Assembly (NCBI RefSeq): GCF_022647505.1
Contig: NZ_CP071409.1
Coordinates: 3,038,001 to 3,102,000, forward strand
Direction: 5' to 3'
DNA: 64,000 bases
Source of the DNA: [Pantoea] beijingensis
GTDB lineage: Bacteria; Pseudomonadota; Gammaproteobacteria; Enterobacterales; Enterobacteriaceae
Position 1 is the first letter of the stretch; the number at the start of each line of letters is the position of its first letter. A program made the position numbers and the translations under genes. Positions 19,181 through 28,265 of the stretch are shown here, piece after piece. The notes beneath the pieces were generated by a model that saw nothing but the letters and a program-made list of their open reading frames with translations, was not told where the DNA came from and did not search any database.

Positions 19181-20418
19181 CACAGGCTCCCGCTTGCATA
19201 ATGGTTCCATGCTGCCTGCATTGCCGCCCCCTGCACCGTTTTAGAGCCAATCCGATTCAGTACCGCATCCAGTGCCGTCAGCGTTTGCAGCACGCAATCT
19301 TTACGTGCGTTATATCCCATGGTGCCAATCCGCCAGACTTTCCCCGCCAGTGGGCCAAACGAGGTACCTATTTCGATGGCGAAGTCTTCCAGCATTAGCG
19401 TGCGCACCTGCTCGCCGTTGATACCCGACGGGATCACCACGCCCAGCACGTTATGCATTTTGTGATTCAGGTTGCCAAAGGTTTCCAGCCCCATTCCCTG
19501 AATGCCTGCCAGCATGGCATCACCGTGTAGCCTATGCCGGGCGATGCTGTTATCCAGTCCCTCCTGCAGGATCAACCGTGCGCATTCGCGTGCGCCAAAC
19601 AGCGCGGTGGTCGCTTCGGTATGGTGGTTTAGCCGTTCGGGTCCCCAGTAATCCATGATCATGCCAAGATCAAAGTAGTTGGAGTAGATCATCTCATCAT
19701 CGCCATCCTGGTGCGCCGCAGTGCGGATCCCTTCCTCTACACACTGACGCTTACGGATCACCGCCGCCATTTCCGGACTCAGGGTGACGGGAGATGTGCC
19801 GGACGGACCGCCAAGGCACTTCTGCATCCCGGCCGATACCGCATCGAGTCCCCAGGCATCGGTTTCCAGCGGGTTGCCACCAAAGGAAGCGGTTGCATCG
19901 GTATAGAACAGCACGCCATACTGGCGGCAAATCGTGCCGAGGTTTTCCAGCGGCTGAAGCATGGTGGTTGAGGTATCGCCCTGTACCGTGAGCAACAGGC
20001 GAGGACGTACGGCTTTTATCGCATCCTCAATCCGATCCGGGGTGAAAACCTCGCCCCAGGGCGCCTCAATAGTATGAACCTCGGCGCGACAACGGCGGGC
20101 AATCTCACACAACAGGTGCCCAAAACGGCCAAATACCGGTACCAGCACTTTGTCTCCCGGCCGGATAGCCGAGAGTAAGATGGCTTCAATGCCGGCACGC
20201 GAGGTGCCATCGACCAGCATCGTCCACTTATTTTCTGTACGGAAGAGTGCACGATAGAGCGCCATCACTTCGTTCATGTAGCCGGTCATAGCCGGATCGT
20301 ACTGGCCGATCAATTGGCTCGACATGGCACGTAATACCCGAGGATCGGCATTGATCGGACCGGGGCCCATCAGCAGACGCGGCGGCGGATTAATTTGCGG
20401 GTATTTTGAGATATCCAT
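19180..20418 (-). CDS. hpxJ: Ureidoglycine-glyoxylate aminotransferase HpxJ
   Basis: Class V PLP aminotransferase that transfers the amino group of ureidoglycine to glyoxylate, giving oxalurate and glycine. Motifs: PPPRLLMGPGPINADPRVL near residue 12, MLVDGTSRAGIEAILLS near 68, TDATASFGGNPLETDAWGLD near 175, and AGMQKCLGGPSGTSPV near 198 with the PLP Lys. I chose ATG 20418 (412 residues) because AGAAGGA lies 6 nt upstream; the ATG at 20424 sits right against that site. It is coupled to hpxK. The product oxalurate would feed the oxamate pathway of the nearby hpxW. Confidence 0.87.
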   Translation of the reverse strand: MDISKYPQINPPPRLLMGPGPINADPRVLRAMSSQLIGQYDPAMTGYMNEVMALYRALFRTENKWTMLVDGTSRAGIEAILLSAIRPGDKVLVPVFGRFGHLLCEIARRCRAEVHTIEAPWGEVFTPDRIEDAIKAVRPRLLLTVQGDTSTTMLQPLENLGTICRQYGVLFYTDATASFGGNPLETDAWGLDAVSAGMQKCLGGPSGTSPVTLSPEMAAVIRKRQCVEEGIRTAAHQDGDDEMIYSNYFDLGMIMDYWGPERLNHHTEATTALFGARECARLILQEGLDNSIARHRLHGDAMLAGIQGMGLETFGNLNHKMHNVLGVVIPSGINGEQVRTLMLEDFAIEIGTSFGPLAGKVWRIGTMGYNARKDCVLQTLTALDAVLNRIGSKTVQGAAMQAAWNHYASGSL

Positions 20419-20433
20419 TTTCATTCCTTCTGA

Positions 20434-21151
<718 letters not shown>

Positions 21152-21171
<20 letters not shown>

Positions 21172-21808
21172 TAAATTTTTTCTCCAGATACTGGCTGTAG
21201 CGCGACAGCGGATAACACAGCAGGAAATAGCCCAGTGCGACTAAGCTGAATACTTTAAAGGGCTGGTAGGTTACGTTATTCAGTATCGTTCCCGCTTTGG
21301 TTAATTCGACAAAGCCAATGATTGATGCCAGTGCCGTGCCTTTAATGACCTGCACGGCGAAACCGACCGTCGGCGCAATACCGATGCGCACCGCCTGCGG
21401 GGCAACAACGCGCAGCAACGTTTGTCCAAAGCTTAATCCCAGGCAGCGTGAAGCCTCCCACTGCCCTTTCGGTAACGCCTGAATGCTGCCGTACCAGATG
21501 TCGAGCAGAAAGGCACTGGTATATAGCGTTAATGCCGCGGCCGCCGCGGTCCACGGCGAGACATCAACACCAAACAGCGCCATGCCAAAAAAAGCCAGGA
21601 ACAGCTGCATCAGCAGCGGCGTGCCCTGAAAAAGTTCGACATATGCACGTATAAAGCACCCGGGCCAGCGCCGTTTACTCAGGCGGATCAGCAACAGGGG
21701 TAACGTCACCAGCGTGCCACCCAAAAATGCTGTCAGAGACAGCAGCAGCGTCCAGCGAGCAGCCAGCATTAGGTTGCGCAGAATGTCCCAGTCAGTAAAA
21801 GTTGTCAT
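21152..21808 (-). CDS. hpxH: ABC transporter permease HpxH
   Basis: Inner-membrane permease of the HisMQ/GlnP type, 218 residues, with about five hydrophobic segments. The conserved cytoplasmic EAA loop is visible (LPKGQWEASRCLGLSFGQTL near residue 125). The ATG at 21808 overlaps the hpxG stop by 4 nt (ATGA); a start at 21829 would add seven residues inside hpxG and is less likely. Pairs with HpxG. Confidence 0.84.
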
Positions 21809-22473
21809 CCGCGTGCGCCCCCAAACCATTTACGCCCCGCCGCCAGTAACAACTGGCGCATCGCTACCGACAGCGCCAGATAAATCAGCGTTGTCACCAG
21901 ATACACTTCAAAGCTCAAAAAAGTGCGCGATTGAATCAGGTTGGCGGCAAAAGTTAGCTCTTCATAAGAAACCTGCGAAACTACCGAGGAGCCGAGCATG
22001 ACAATGATGCACTGACTGACCAGTGCCGGGTAAATTCGCTGCAGTGAGGGCGGCAGTACAATGCGAATAAAGGTCTGGGTTCGGCTCAGGCCTAATACGC
22101 GCCCGGCTTCCCATTGTCCTTTTGGGGTGACCTGAATACCGGCCCGGATGATTTCGGTGCTGTACGCCCCAAGGTTGATCAACATCGCCAGTAACGCTGC
22201 CTCACCTGCCGTGAGCTTGAGGCCCATATTTGGCAGGCCGAAAACAATGAAGAACAGCTGGACGACGAACGGCGTATTGCGGATCACCTCAACGTAGAGC
22301 CCCCAGAGCCGGCTCAACAGTGAAGGCCTGCCGCTGCGTAATGCCGCACCGAGAATGCCTAACCCTACGCCGCCAATAGTCGCCACCAGCGTAAGTTGGA
22401 TGGTGATCCATAAACCAGCCAGTAACTCCGGCCAGTGCGGCCAGAGCGCGGCGAAATCCAGTTGCCCGATCAT
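21805..22473 (-). CDS. hpxG: ABC transporter permease HpxG
   Basis: Second permease of the importer, 222 residues. EAA-loop sequence TPKGQWEAGRVLGLSRTQTF near residue 120; ELLAGLWITIQLTLVATIGG begins the first membrane segment. It starts 4 nt after hpxF stops and overlaps hpxH by 4 nt, so it is tightly coupled on both sides. Confidence 0.84.
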   Translation of the reverse strand: MIGQLDFAALWPHWPELLAGLWITIQLTLVATIGGVGLGILGAALRSGRPSLLSRLWGLYVEVIRNTPFVVQLFFIVFGLPNMGLKLTAGEAALLAMLINLGAYSTEIIRAGIQVTPKGQWEAGRVLGLSRTQTFIRIVLPPSLQRIYPALVSQCIIVMLGSSVVSQVSYEELTFAANLIQSRTFLSFEVYLVTTLIYLALSVAMRQLLLAAGRKWFGGARG

Positions 22474-22477
22474 CCAT

Positions 22478-23269
22478 CTAACCCTGAGCGGCCAATTCAG
22501 CCGGAAGTGGCGCTTTCAACCAGGTTTCAGACATGCTGTTCAGTGTTTTATCCTGTATTGCCTGGCCAATGAGTGCATCGATTTTTGCCTTCAGTGCCGG
22601 CTCGTTTTTACGCAATCCAATAAAACACGGTGAATCTTTCAGCATAAATTTCGCCATCGGCGCGTTATTAGCATTCTGACGTCCCATCGCGGCCACCACT
22701 AAATTACCGGTAGCGATGTACTGCACCTGACCTGATAAGTACGCGGAAAGCGTCGTATTATTATCTTCATAACGTTTTATCTGCGCCTCTTTCGGCGCGA
22801 CATCGCTTAACACCATATCTTCAACGGCACCGCGCGTCACACCGATGGTTTTTCCACTTAATCCTGCGGCGTCGCTGAGCGTGGCGTCTTTAGGACCGAA
22901 AACCCCGAGGAAAAAAGGCGCATAAGCACGGCTGAAGGCGATCACTTTTTCCCGCTCGGCATTTTTGCCCATACTGGAGATCACCAGATCCACCTTATCA
23001 GTTTGCAGATAAGGGACGCGGTTTGCACTGCTCACTGCCACCAGCTGTAACTTTAGTTTCAACTGCTTCGCGAGGTACTTTGCCATATCGATATCGTAGC
23101 CCTGCGGTTGTAAATCAGTCCCTACAGAACCAAAAGGTGGGAAATCCTGCGGCACGCCAACGCGGATAACACCGCGCTTTTGTATATCTTGTAGCTGATC
23201 CGCTACCGCATGAGAAACCTGTGCCAGCATTAACGTTGCGCCCAAAACTGCCATCAATACTTTTTTCAT
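22478..23269 (-). CDS. hpxF: Periplasmic solute-binding protein HpxF
   Basis: Type II periplasmic binding protein (family SBP_bac_3), 263 residues, that delivers substrate to HpxGHI. The signal peptide MKKVLMAVLGATLMLAQVSHA is followed by the family start (IQKRGVIRVGVPQDFPPFG) and by GYDIDMAKYLAKQL and KVDLVISSMGKNAEREK. The ATG at 23269 was chosen because it begins the signal peptide; an upstream ATG at 23320 would spoil it. First gene of hpxFGHIJK; a candidate HpxU site lies 25 bp upstream. Confidence 0.85.
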   Translation of the reverse strand: MKKVLMAVLGATLMLAQVSHAVADQLQDIQKRGVIRVGVPQDFPPFGSVGTDLQPQGYDIDMAKYLAKQLKLKLQLVAVSSANRVPYLQTDKVDLVISSMGKNAEREKVIAFSRAYAPFFLGVFGPKDATLSDAAGLSGKTIGVTRGAVEDMVLSDVAPKEAQIKRYEDNNTTLSAYLSGQVQYIATGNLVVAAMGRQNANNAPMAKFMLKDSPCFIGLRKNEPALKAKIDALIGQAIQDKTLNSMSETWLKAPLPAELAAQG

Positions 23270-23293
23270 TATTGCTACCCCGGTCAGTGAACA

Positions 23294-23304
23294 TGAAACG
23301 AAAG
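23294..23304. promoter_or_regulatory. Candidate HpxU operator upstream of hpxF
   Basis: The 11-mer TGAAACGAAAG lies 25 bp before the hpxF start. The exact reverse complement occurs upstream of hpxU at 24316-24326. RpiR-type HpxU is reported to repress hpxFGHIJK and hpxWXYZ in Klebsiella, so a shared site is expected. The motif is seen directly; its role is inferred. Confidence 0.4.
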
Positions 23305-23460
23305 ATTCCTGAAAGAGCATTCTGCAACTAATGTGCCAAAGAAGCCGGAATATTATTTTTTGCTGAAAAACGCATCAGACAGGCAAAGAAGGGAAAATGC
23401 GCGTGTATTACGAGGATATTATTGAACCAAAATGAGGCATGGCACCAAAATGGCGCCCCA

Positions 23461-24300
23461 TTATCGCTGTTCCAGCTCATCCAGCTGCTGATACACATCA
23501 GCAATAAGGTGAATGCGTTGACGCCCCTGTGACAATAATTCATGCAGCAGCGCATTAGACAGCAGATTAATCAGGCTCATAGCCGATGCATAGCTGTCAA
23601 ATGCAGAGACGCTGTCCAACGGGGTACAGAGTTGCCAGCGAGACAATGCCAACACGCTCTGAGCTTGCGGCTCACACAGGATGAGCAACGGGATTTTATG
23701 CTGCTGAAGCTGCTGTAACAGCGGTTTCAGAATACGCGGACGTCGACGGAATGCCACCACAATCACCATATCTTCTGATGTGATATCCACCAACTCTTCC
23801 CCCAGCGTTTGCCCAGGCTGAGGAAGCAGGCTGACCCCCGCTCGCACCTGTAACAACTGCTGGCGCAAGTGCAGTGCGACCGGATACGCATTACGCATTC
23901 CTACAATCACGACCCTTTTACTGCCAATCAGCGCGGTGATAATCTCGCCAAATTGGGTGGCATCAATACTGTTGACCCAATGCGTCAGATTTGCCACTTC
24001 TTGTTTATAATGTCGGGCCAGCAACGTATTACCCTGTACCGCATCACGATTGTCTGTTAACGGCATACCGCTTTGGCGCAATGTGCGTAATTCATCACGC
24101 ATATCTTTATACTTTTCATAGCCCATGCGCTTAAACAAGCGACTCACCGTCGCTTTAGATACACCGCTAAGGCGCGCCAGTTCCGCGCTGTTATAGCTAA
24201 TGAGATCGTCATAATGATCGAAGACAAAATCGGCAATCCGCTGTTCCTGCGGTGAAAGCTGCGCGTAATGGCTTCTGAGGCGTTCATCAAGTTGTTTCAT
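23461..24300 (-). CDS. hpxU: RpiR-family transcriptional regulator HpxU
   Basis: Regulator of 279 residues with an N-terminal winged helix-turn-helix and a C-terminal SIS effector domain. The DNA-binding part reads SAELARLSGVSKATVSRLFK near residue 40; the SIS part includes KRVVIVGMRNAYPVALHLRQ near 125. The ATG at 24300 gives MKQLDERLRSHYAQLSPQEQ, a typical RpiR start; 19 further residues upstream are unlikely. In Klebsiella HpxU represses allantoate catabolism, which fits its place between the two hpx units. The inducer would bind the SIS domain and cannot be read from sequence. Confidence 0.84.
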   Translation of the reverse strand: MKQLDERLRSHYAQLSPQEQRIADFVFDHYDDLISYNSAELARLSGVSKATVSRLFKRMGYEKYKDMRDELRTLRQSGMPLTDNRDAVQGNTLLARHYKQEVANLTHWVNSIDATQFGEIITALIGSKRVVIVGMRNAYPVALHLRQQLLQVRAGVSLLPQPGQTLGEELVDITSEDMVIVVAFRRRPRILKPLLQQLQQHKIPLLILCEPQAQSVLALSRWQLCTPLDSVSAFDSYASAMSLINLLSNALLHELLSQGRQRIHLIADVYQQLDELEQR

Positions 24301-24315
24301 GGCAATCTCATGTAA

Positions 24316-24326
24316 CTTTCGTTTCA
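24316..24326. promoter_or_regulatory. Candidate HpxU operator between hpxU and hpxW
   Basis: CTTTCGTTTCA, the exact reverse complement of the 11-mer in front of hpxF. It lies 16 bp upstream of the hpxU start, in the intergenic region shared with hpxW, so it could serve autoregulation and hpxWXYZ control. Confidence 0.4.
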
Positions 24327-24554
24327 CAGACCATAACATATTTAACCAAGATGCCAATTATCTGAACCCATCGCCCTTCTGCAATATGTCACTCGGAAAA
24401 AATATGGAAACCTGGAACGCCTCTTGCTTCACTGTTCTTCTCTGTAACCGAAAGCCCCTGAATGATTTGCAATGCAGGGCACCGCAAACTCAGGACTCGC
24501 AGGGAAAAGCAACTAACCCGCAGCTTGCGGTATGACGGTCATAAAAGGTGGAAA

Positions 24555-26141
24555 ATGATTCAAAGTAATATCGCCCCGTTAGGGATGGCAGTCACTCCGC
24601 ATCACCTGGCAAGTGAAAGCGCACTTGCGATACTGCGCGAAGGCGGTAACGCCATCGAAGCGATGGTCGCGGCAGCAGCAACCATCGCCGTTGTTTATCC
24701 ACATATGAACGGTTTGGGGGGGGATGGCTTCTGGTTGATCGTCCCGCCTCAGGGGGAACCGATAGCCATTGATGCCAGCGGTGCCGCGGGGACGTTAGCC
24801 GATTTAAATTTCTATCATGGCCAGAAAACTATCCCACACCGTGGGCCAAAGGCTGCGCTCACCGTAGCCGGTACCGTAAGCGGATGGAGCGAAGCACTGG
24901 CGGTATCCAGTGAATTAGGCGGCGTTCAAAAACCCCTGGCACGCCTGCTGGGTGATGCCATCCGTTATGCTGCCGATGGTATTCCTGTCACCCACTCTCA
25001 GGCAGACGCAACGCAGAACAAACTCAGGGAATTGGTGGATCAGCCTGGCTTTGCCCGGACCTTTTTACTTAACGGCGCCCCCCCTGCTGCCGGTAGCCGG
25101 TTTACTCAGCCGGACCTCGCCAATACATTATGCCTCCTCACCGAAGAAGGTCTGGATAGTTTCTATCGCGGTACACTGGCGCATAAGCTGGCTCTCGGCA
25201 TGTCGCAGTTGGAAATGCCGCTGACGTTGGAGGACTTACAAAATCACCACGCGAAACGCCTTACACCGCTGCGCGTTTCTCATCAGCAGGGCGATATATT
25301 CAATATACCGCCCCCCACGCAGGGCTTGGTATCTCTGGCCATTTTGGGCATCACCGATTGTTTAGATATGGTAAACGCCAACGATGCGCAAACTATTCAT
25401 CGCATCGTCGAAGCCACTAAACTCGCCTTTGGCCTACGCGATAAATTCATTACCGACCCGCGTTATATCACCGAAGATATGCAGGATCTGCTCGACTCGA
25501 CACTGCTTGCTGAGCTCGCCGCGACACTTGATGACCATCAGGCAGCGCCGTGGGGAACGGGACGCGGACCGGGCGATACTGTCTGGATGGGCGTGATGGA
25601 CAGCAGCGGACTGGCCGTTTCCTTTATTCAAAGTATTTATCACGAATTTGGCAGCGGCGTGGTCCTGCCTGATACCGGCATCATCTGGCAAAATCGCGGC
25701 GCTTCGTTCAGCCTTGATCCGACGCATATGTTGGCCCTCGCGCCCGGCAAGCAGCCTTTTCATACGCTCAACCCTGCCGCTGCACGCCTGCACGATGGCC
25801 GCACCATGGTCTACGGATCAATGGGGGGGGACGGTCAGCCACAGACCCAGGCAGCCATTTTTACACGCCATGTCGTGCAGGGCTTGCCGCTACAACAAAC
25901 GATAAGCGCACCACGTTGGCTTTTAGGGCGAACCTGGGGGCAGTCCTCAGACTCGCTGAAACTGGAAGCGCGTTTTTCCACAGAAACAGTTTCCGCACTG
26001 CGCGCACTGGGCCATGAAGTCGAAATGCTACCGGACTACAGTGAAGCCGTCGGTCATGCAGGTGCTATCGTTCGTCACATTAATGGCATGCTGGAGGGCG
26101 CGTTCGATCCGCGCAGCAATGGCAGTGCCGCAGGGTTCTAA
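24555..26141 (+). CDS. hpxW: Oxamate amidohydrolase HpxW (gamma-glutamyltransferase family)
   Basis: Ntn-hydrolase of 528 residues in the gamma-glutamyltransferase family. In Klebsiella pneumoniae HpxW hydrolyses oxamate, formed from oxalurate, to oxalate and ammonia. The self-cleavage site and nucleophile appear as Thr342 in PGDTVWMGVMDSSG. Other motifs: HHLASESALAILREGGNAI near residue 17, MNGLGGDGFWLIV near 50, YGSMGGDGQPQTQ near 420. The ATG at 24555 has AAGGTGG 3 nt upstream and the family start; the longer reading frame to 24462 is untranslated leader. First gene of hpxWXYZ, divergent from hpxU. Confidence 0.87.
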   Translation: MIQSNIAPLGMAVTPHHLASESALAILREGGNAIEAMVAAAATIAVVYPHMNGLGGDGFWLIVPPQGEPIAIDASGAAGTLADLNFYHGQKTIPHRGPKAALTVAGTVSGWSEALAVSSELGGVQKPLARLLGDAIRYAADGIPVTHSQADATQNKLRELVDQPGFARTFLLNGAPPAAGSRFTQPDLANTLCLLTEEGLDSFYRGTLAHKLALGMSQLEMPLTLEDLQNHHAKRLTPLRVSHQQGDIFNIPPPTQGLVSLAILGITDCLDMVNANDAQTIHRIVEATKLAFGLRDKFITDPRYITEDMQDLLDSTLLAELAATLDDHQAAPWGTGRGPGDTVWMGVMDSSGLAVSFIQSIYHEFGSGVVLPDTGIIWQNRGASFSLDPTHMLALAPGKQPFHTLNPAAARLHDGRTMVYGSMGGDGQPQTQAAIFTRHVVQGLPLQQTISAPRWLLGRTWGQSSDSLKLEARFSTETVSALRALGHEVEMLPDYSEAVGHAGAIVRHINGMLEGAFDPRSNGSAAGF

Positions 26142-26153
26142 CAGGAGATTATG

Positions 26154-26339
26154 ATGACACAAATAACCGATTGGTCCGCCTATCTCGCACAGATGGAGCA
26201 GGTGCTGGCACTGGATCTGGACGATGTTCGCCGAGCCGAATTGCTGACGCAGTTTACCCGTATTGCTGCAATGGCGGCCCCGTTAATGGCCTTCCCGCTG
26301 GACGATCGGCTGGAAGTTGCGGGAGTCTATAAAGCATGA
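26154..26339 (+). CDS. hpxX: HpxX, small GatC-like (DUF4089/AtzG-type) protein
   Basis: A 61-residue acidic helical protein (LALDLDDVRRAELLTQFTRI, then a conserved PLDDRLEVAGVY tail). Small proteins of this type accompany amidases, as GatC accompanies GatA and AtzG accompanies AtzE, and are thought to stabilise them. The gene lies between hpxW and the amidase hpxY and overlaps hpxY by 4 nt. AGGAG at 26143-26147 is 6 nt before ATG 26154; an ATG at 26151 is also possible. Too short for certain family assignment by eye. Confidence 0.75.
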   Translation: MTQITDWSAYLAQMEQVLALDLDDVRRAELLTQFTRIAAMAAPLMAFPLDDRLEVAGVYKA

Positions 26340-27730
26340 CGTTCGCCTCACTCTCAATTGCACAAATTCAGCGTGCGCTCAAAAATGGCGATCTCAGCGC
26401 ACGCGATATTGCCGAACAGACCCTGGCGGATATTGAAAAATATAATCCGTCACTTAACGCCTGGACCGAAGTTACCCAAGCGCGCATGTTGCAGGAAGCC
26501 GATTGGGTGGATCGCCAGCGCCATGACGGGCAGACCTTACCACCGCTTGCGGGTATACCTTATGCGGTAAAAAATCTTTTTGATGTTGCGGGCTACAGCA
26601 CACTGGCAGGTGCCAGCCTGTTCAGCGATCGCGCTCCCGCGCGAAGCGATGCATGGGCCATAGAAAAACTGGCGCAGTCCGGTGCCCTGCTCTCCGGCAT
26701 GGTAAATATGGACGCTTATGCCTACGGTTTTACCACCGAAAATAGCCATTATGGCGCAACACACAATCCGCACGATTTGACGCGTATTGCGGGCGGATCA
26801 TCCGGCGGCTCTGCCGCGGCCGTCGCGGCCGGTATCGTGCACTTTTCATTGGGCACAGATACCAACGGTTCGATTCGCGTACCTGCTTCACTGTGTGGGA
26901 TCCTGGGGTTAAAGCCAACCTTTGGCCGCTTATCCCGCAGCGGGAGCCATCCCTTTGTGGCCAGTCTTGACCATATTGGCCCCTTTGCCCGCAGCAGCGA
27001 AGATTTAGCCACCGTTTATGATGCATTGCAGGGACATGATGGCAGCGATGCCTTCCAGGCGGGCATGGCAGTGCAGCCTGCTGCCGAAACATTGGAGCGT
27101 GGACAGGAAGGATTACGCTGTGGCGTACTCAGCGGCTATTTTCAAACCTGGTGTAATGACGATGCGCGTGATGCCGTGATCGCCGCAGCACAGGCGTTAC
27201 ACGCCAGTGAGGAGGTGCTTCTTCCTGAAGTTGAAATCGCCCGCGCATCGGCTTTTTTAATCACCGCCTCTGAAGGAGGTAATCACTATTTACCGCAGTT
27301 GCGTAGTCATCCTGAAAAGTTTGAGCCGCTATCACGCGAGCGTCTGCTGGCTGGCAGCATGATCCCCGCAGCATGGTACGTTCAGGCCCAGCGCTTCCGC
27401 CGACATTTCCAGCAGCAGGTTCTACCGCTGTTTGATCGCTATGATGTGCTGATCGCTCCTGCAACACCCTGTAGCGCCACAATAATTGGTCAGGAAACTA
27501 TTCGTATTAACGGCATCGATTTACCGACCCGGGCCAATATGGGCATGCTGACGCAGCCGATCTCTTTTCTTGGATTACCGGTTACCACCGTTCCGTTACA
27601 AACGACCAGCGGATTACCCATTGGTTTGCAACTGATCGCAGCCCCTTTTAAAGAGGATCTGTGCCTGCGCGCCGCCCGTGCGCTTGAACAACAAGGTTTG
27701 GTTAAGGCGCAAGCCGCCACTATGGATTAA
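26336..27730 (+). CDS. hpxY: Amidase HpxY (AtzE/GatA type)
   Basis: Amidase-signature enzyme of 464 residues. The Ser-cisSer-Lys triad is visible: Lys in [14 protein letters not shown] near residue 79, cis-Ser and nucleophile Ser in [19 protein letters not shown] near 155-180, with [16 protein letters not shown] following. Genetically tied to hpxX and hpxW. Its substrate in the uric-acid pathway is not proven to my knowledge; an amide such as oxalurate or a related product is likely from context. Overlaps hpxX by 4 nt. Confidence 0.86.
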   Translation: MTFASLSIAQIQRALKNGDLSARDIAEQTLADIEKYNPSLNAWTEVTQARMLQEADWVDRQRHDGQTLPPLAGIPYAVKNLFDVAGYSTLAGASLFSDRAPARSDAWAIEKLAQSGALLSGMVNMDAYAYGFTTENSHYGATHNPHDLTRIAGGSSGGSAAAVAAGIVHFSLGTDTNGSIRVPASLCGILGLKPTFGRLSRSGSHPFVASLDHIGPFARSSEDLATVYDALQGHDGSDAFQAGMAVQPAAETLERGQEGLRCGVLSGYFQTWCNDDARDAVIAAAQALHASEEVLLPEVEIARASAFLITASEGGNHYLPQLRSHPEKFEPLSRERLLAGSMIPAAWYVQAQRFRRHFQQQVLPLFDRYDVLIAPATPCSATIIGQETIRINGIDLPTRANMGMLTQPISFLGLPVTTVPLQTTSGLPIGLQLIAAPFKEDLCLRAARALEQQGLVKAQAATMD

Positions 27731-27734
27731 TAAG

Positions 27735-28118
27735 ATGAAAAGTGAATATATCGATCGTCCGGCCATTCTTGCCGAAGTTACCGCAGCCTTTTACCGTTAT
27801 GAGCAGGCATTAATCAGTAATGATATCGCCGTGCTGGATGAATTGTTCTGGCATGATGATCGTACTGTACGGCTGGGCGCTGGCGAGAATTTATATGGTA
27901 TTGAGGCGATCAGGGCATTTCGTTCAGCCCGCCCTTCAGTGGGGCTGGATCGCCAGTTAAATAATACCGTTATCACGAGCTTTGGCGAGGATTATGCCGT
28001 ATGCAGTACGGAGTTCACTCGCGAAGGTAGCGAGAAAATAGGCCGCCAACAACAAACATGGGTGAAGCTGCCCTGTGGCTGGCGGATCGTTGCGGCGCAA
28101 GTTAGCCTGATGAGCTGA
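27735..28118 (+). CDS. hpxZ: HpxZ, SnoaL-like (DUF3225/AtzH) protein
   Basis: A 127-residue protein of the NTF2/SnoaL fold, known as AtzH-like and found next to AtzE/AtzG-type amidases. Visible pattern: AEVTAAFYRYEQALISNDI near residue 10, LDELFWHDDRTVRLG near 33, YGIEAIRAFRSARP near 55 and TWVKLPCGWRIVAAQVSLM at the end. The ATG at 27735, 4 nt after the hpxY stop, was chosen; an ATG inside hpxY at 27678 adds 19 residues unlike the family. Function unknown, possibly catalytic or structural for the amidase. Confidence 0.8.
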   Translation: MKSEYIDRPAILAEVTAAFYRYEQALISNDIAVLDELFWHDDRTVRLGAGENLYGIEAIRAFRSARPSVGLDRQLNNTVITSFGEDYAVCSTEFTREGSEKIGRQQQTWVKLPCGWRIVAAQVSLMS

Positions 28119-28143
28119 TTCTATTTTCGTACGGGTGAACGAC

Positions 28144-28169
28144 AAGGGGTCGAGATTACTCAGCCCCTT
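28144..28169 (+). terminator. Possible terminator after hpxWXYZ
   Basis: Imperfect hairpin: AAGGGG...GAG (28144-28154) pairs with CTC...CCCCTT (28159-28169), 26 nt after the hpxZ stop. No strong T run, so low confidence. Confidence 0.4.
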
Positions 28170-28265
28170 CCCGCTGCGCCAGAATGCAGATCCTGCCTAT
28201 GTATCCGTAAGGATGATGCTTAGCGTATTCCCCTTTGCCCGCAAGACAGCGTAAATAGCGTTAGA

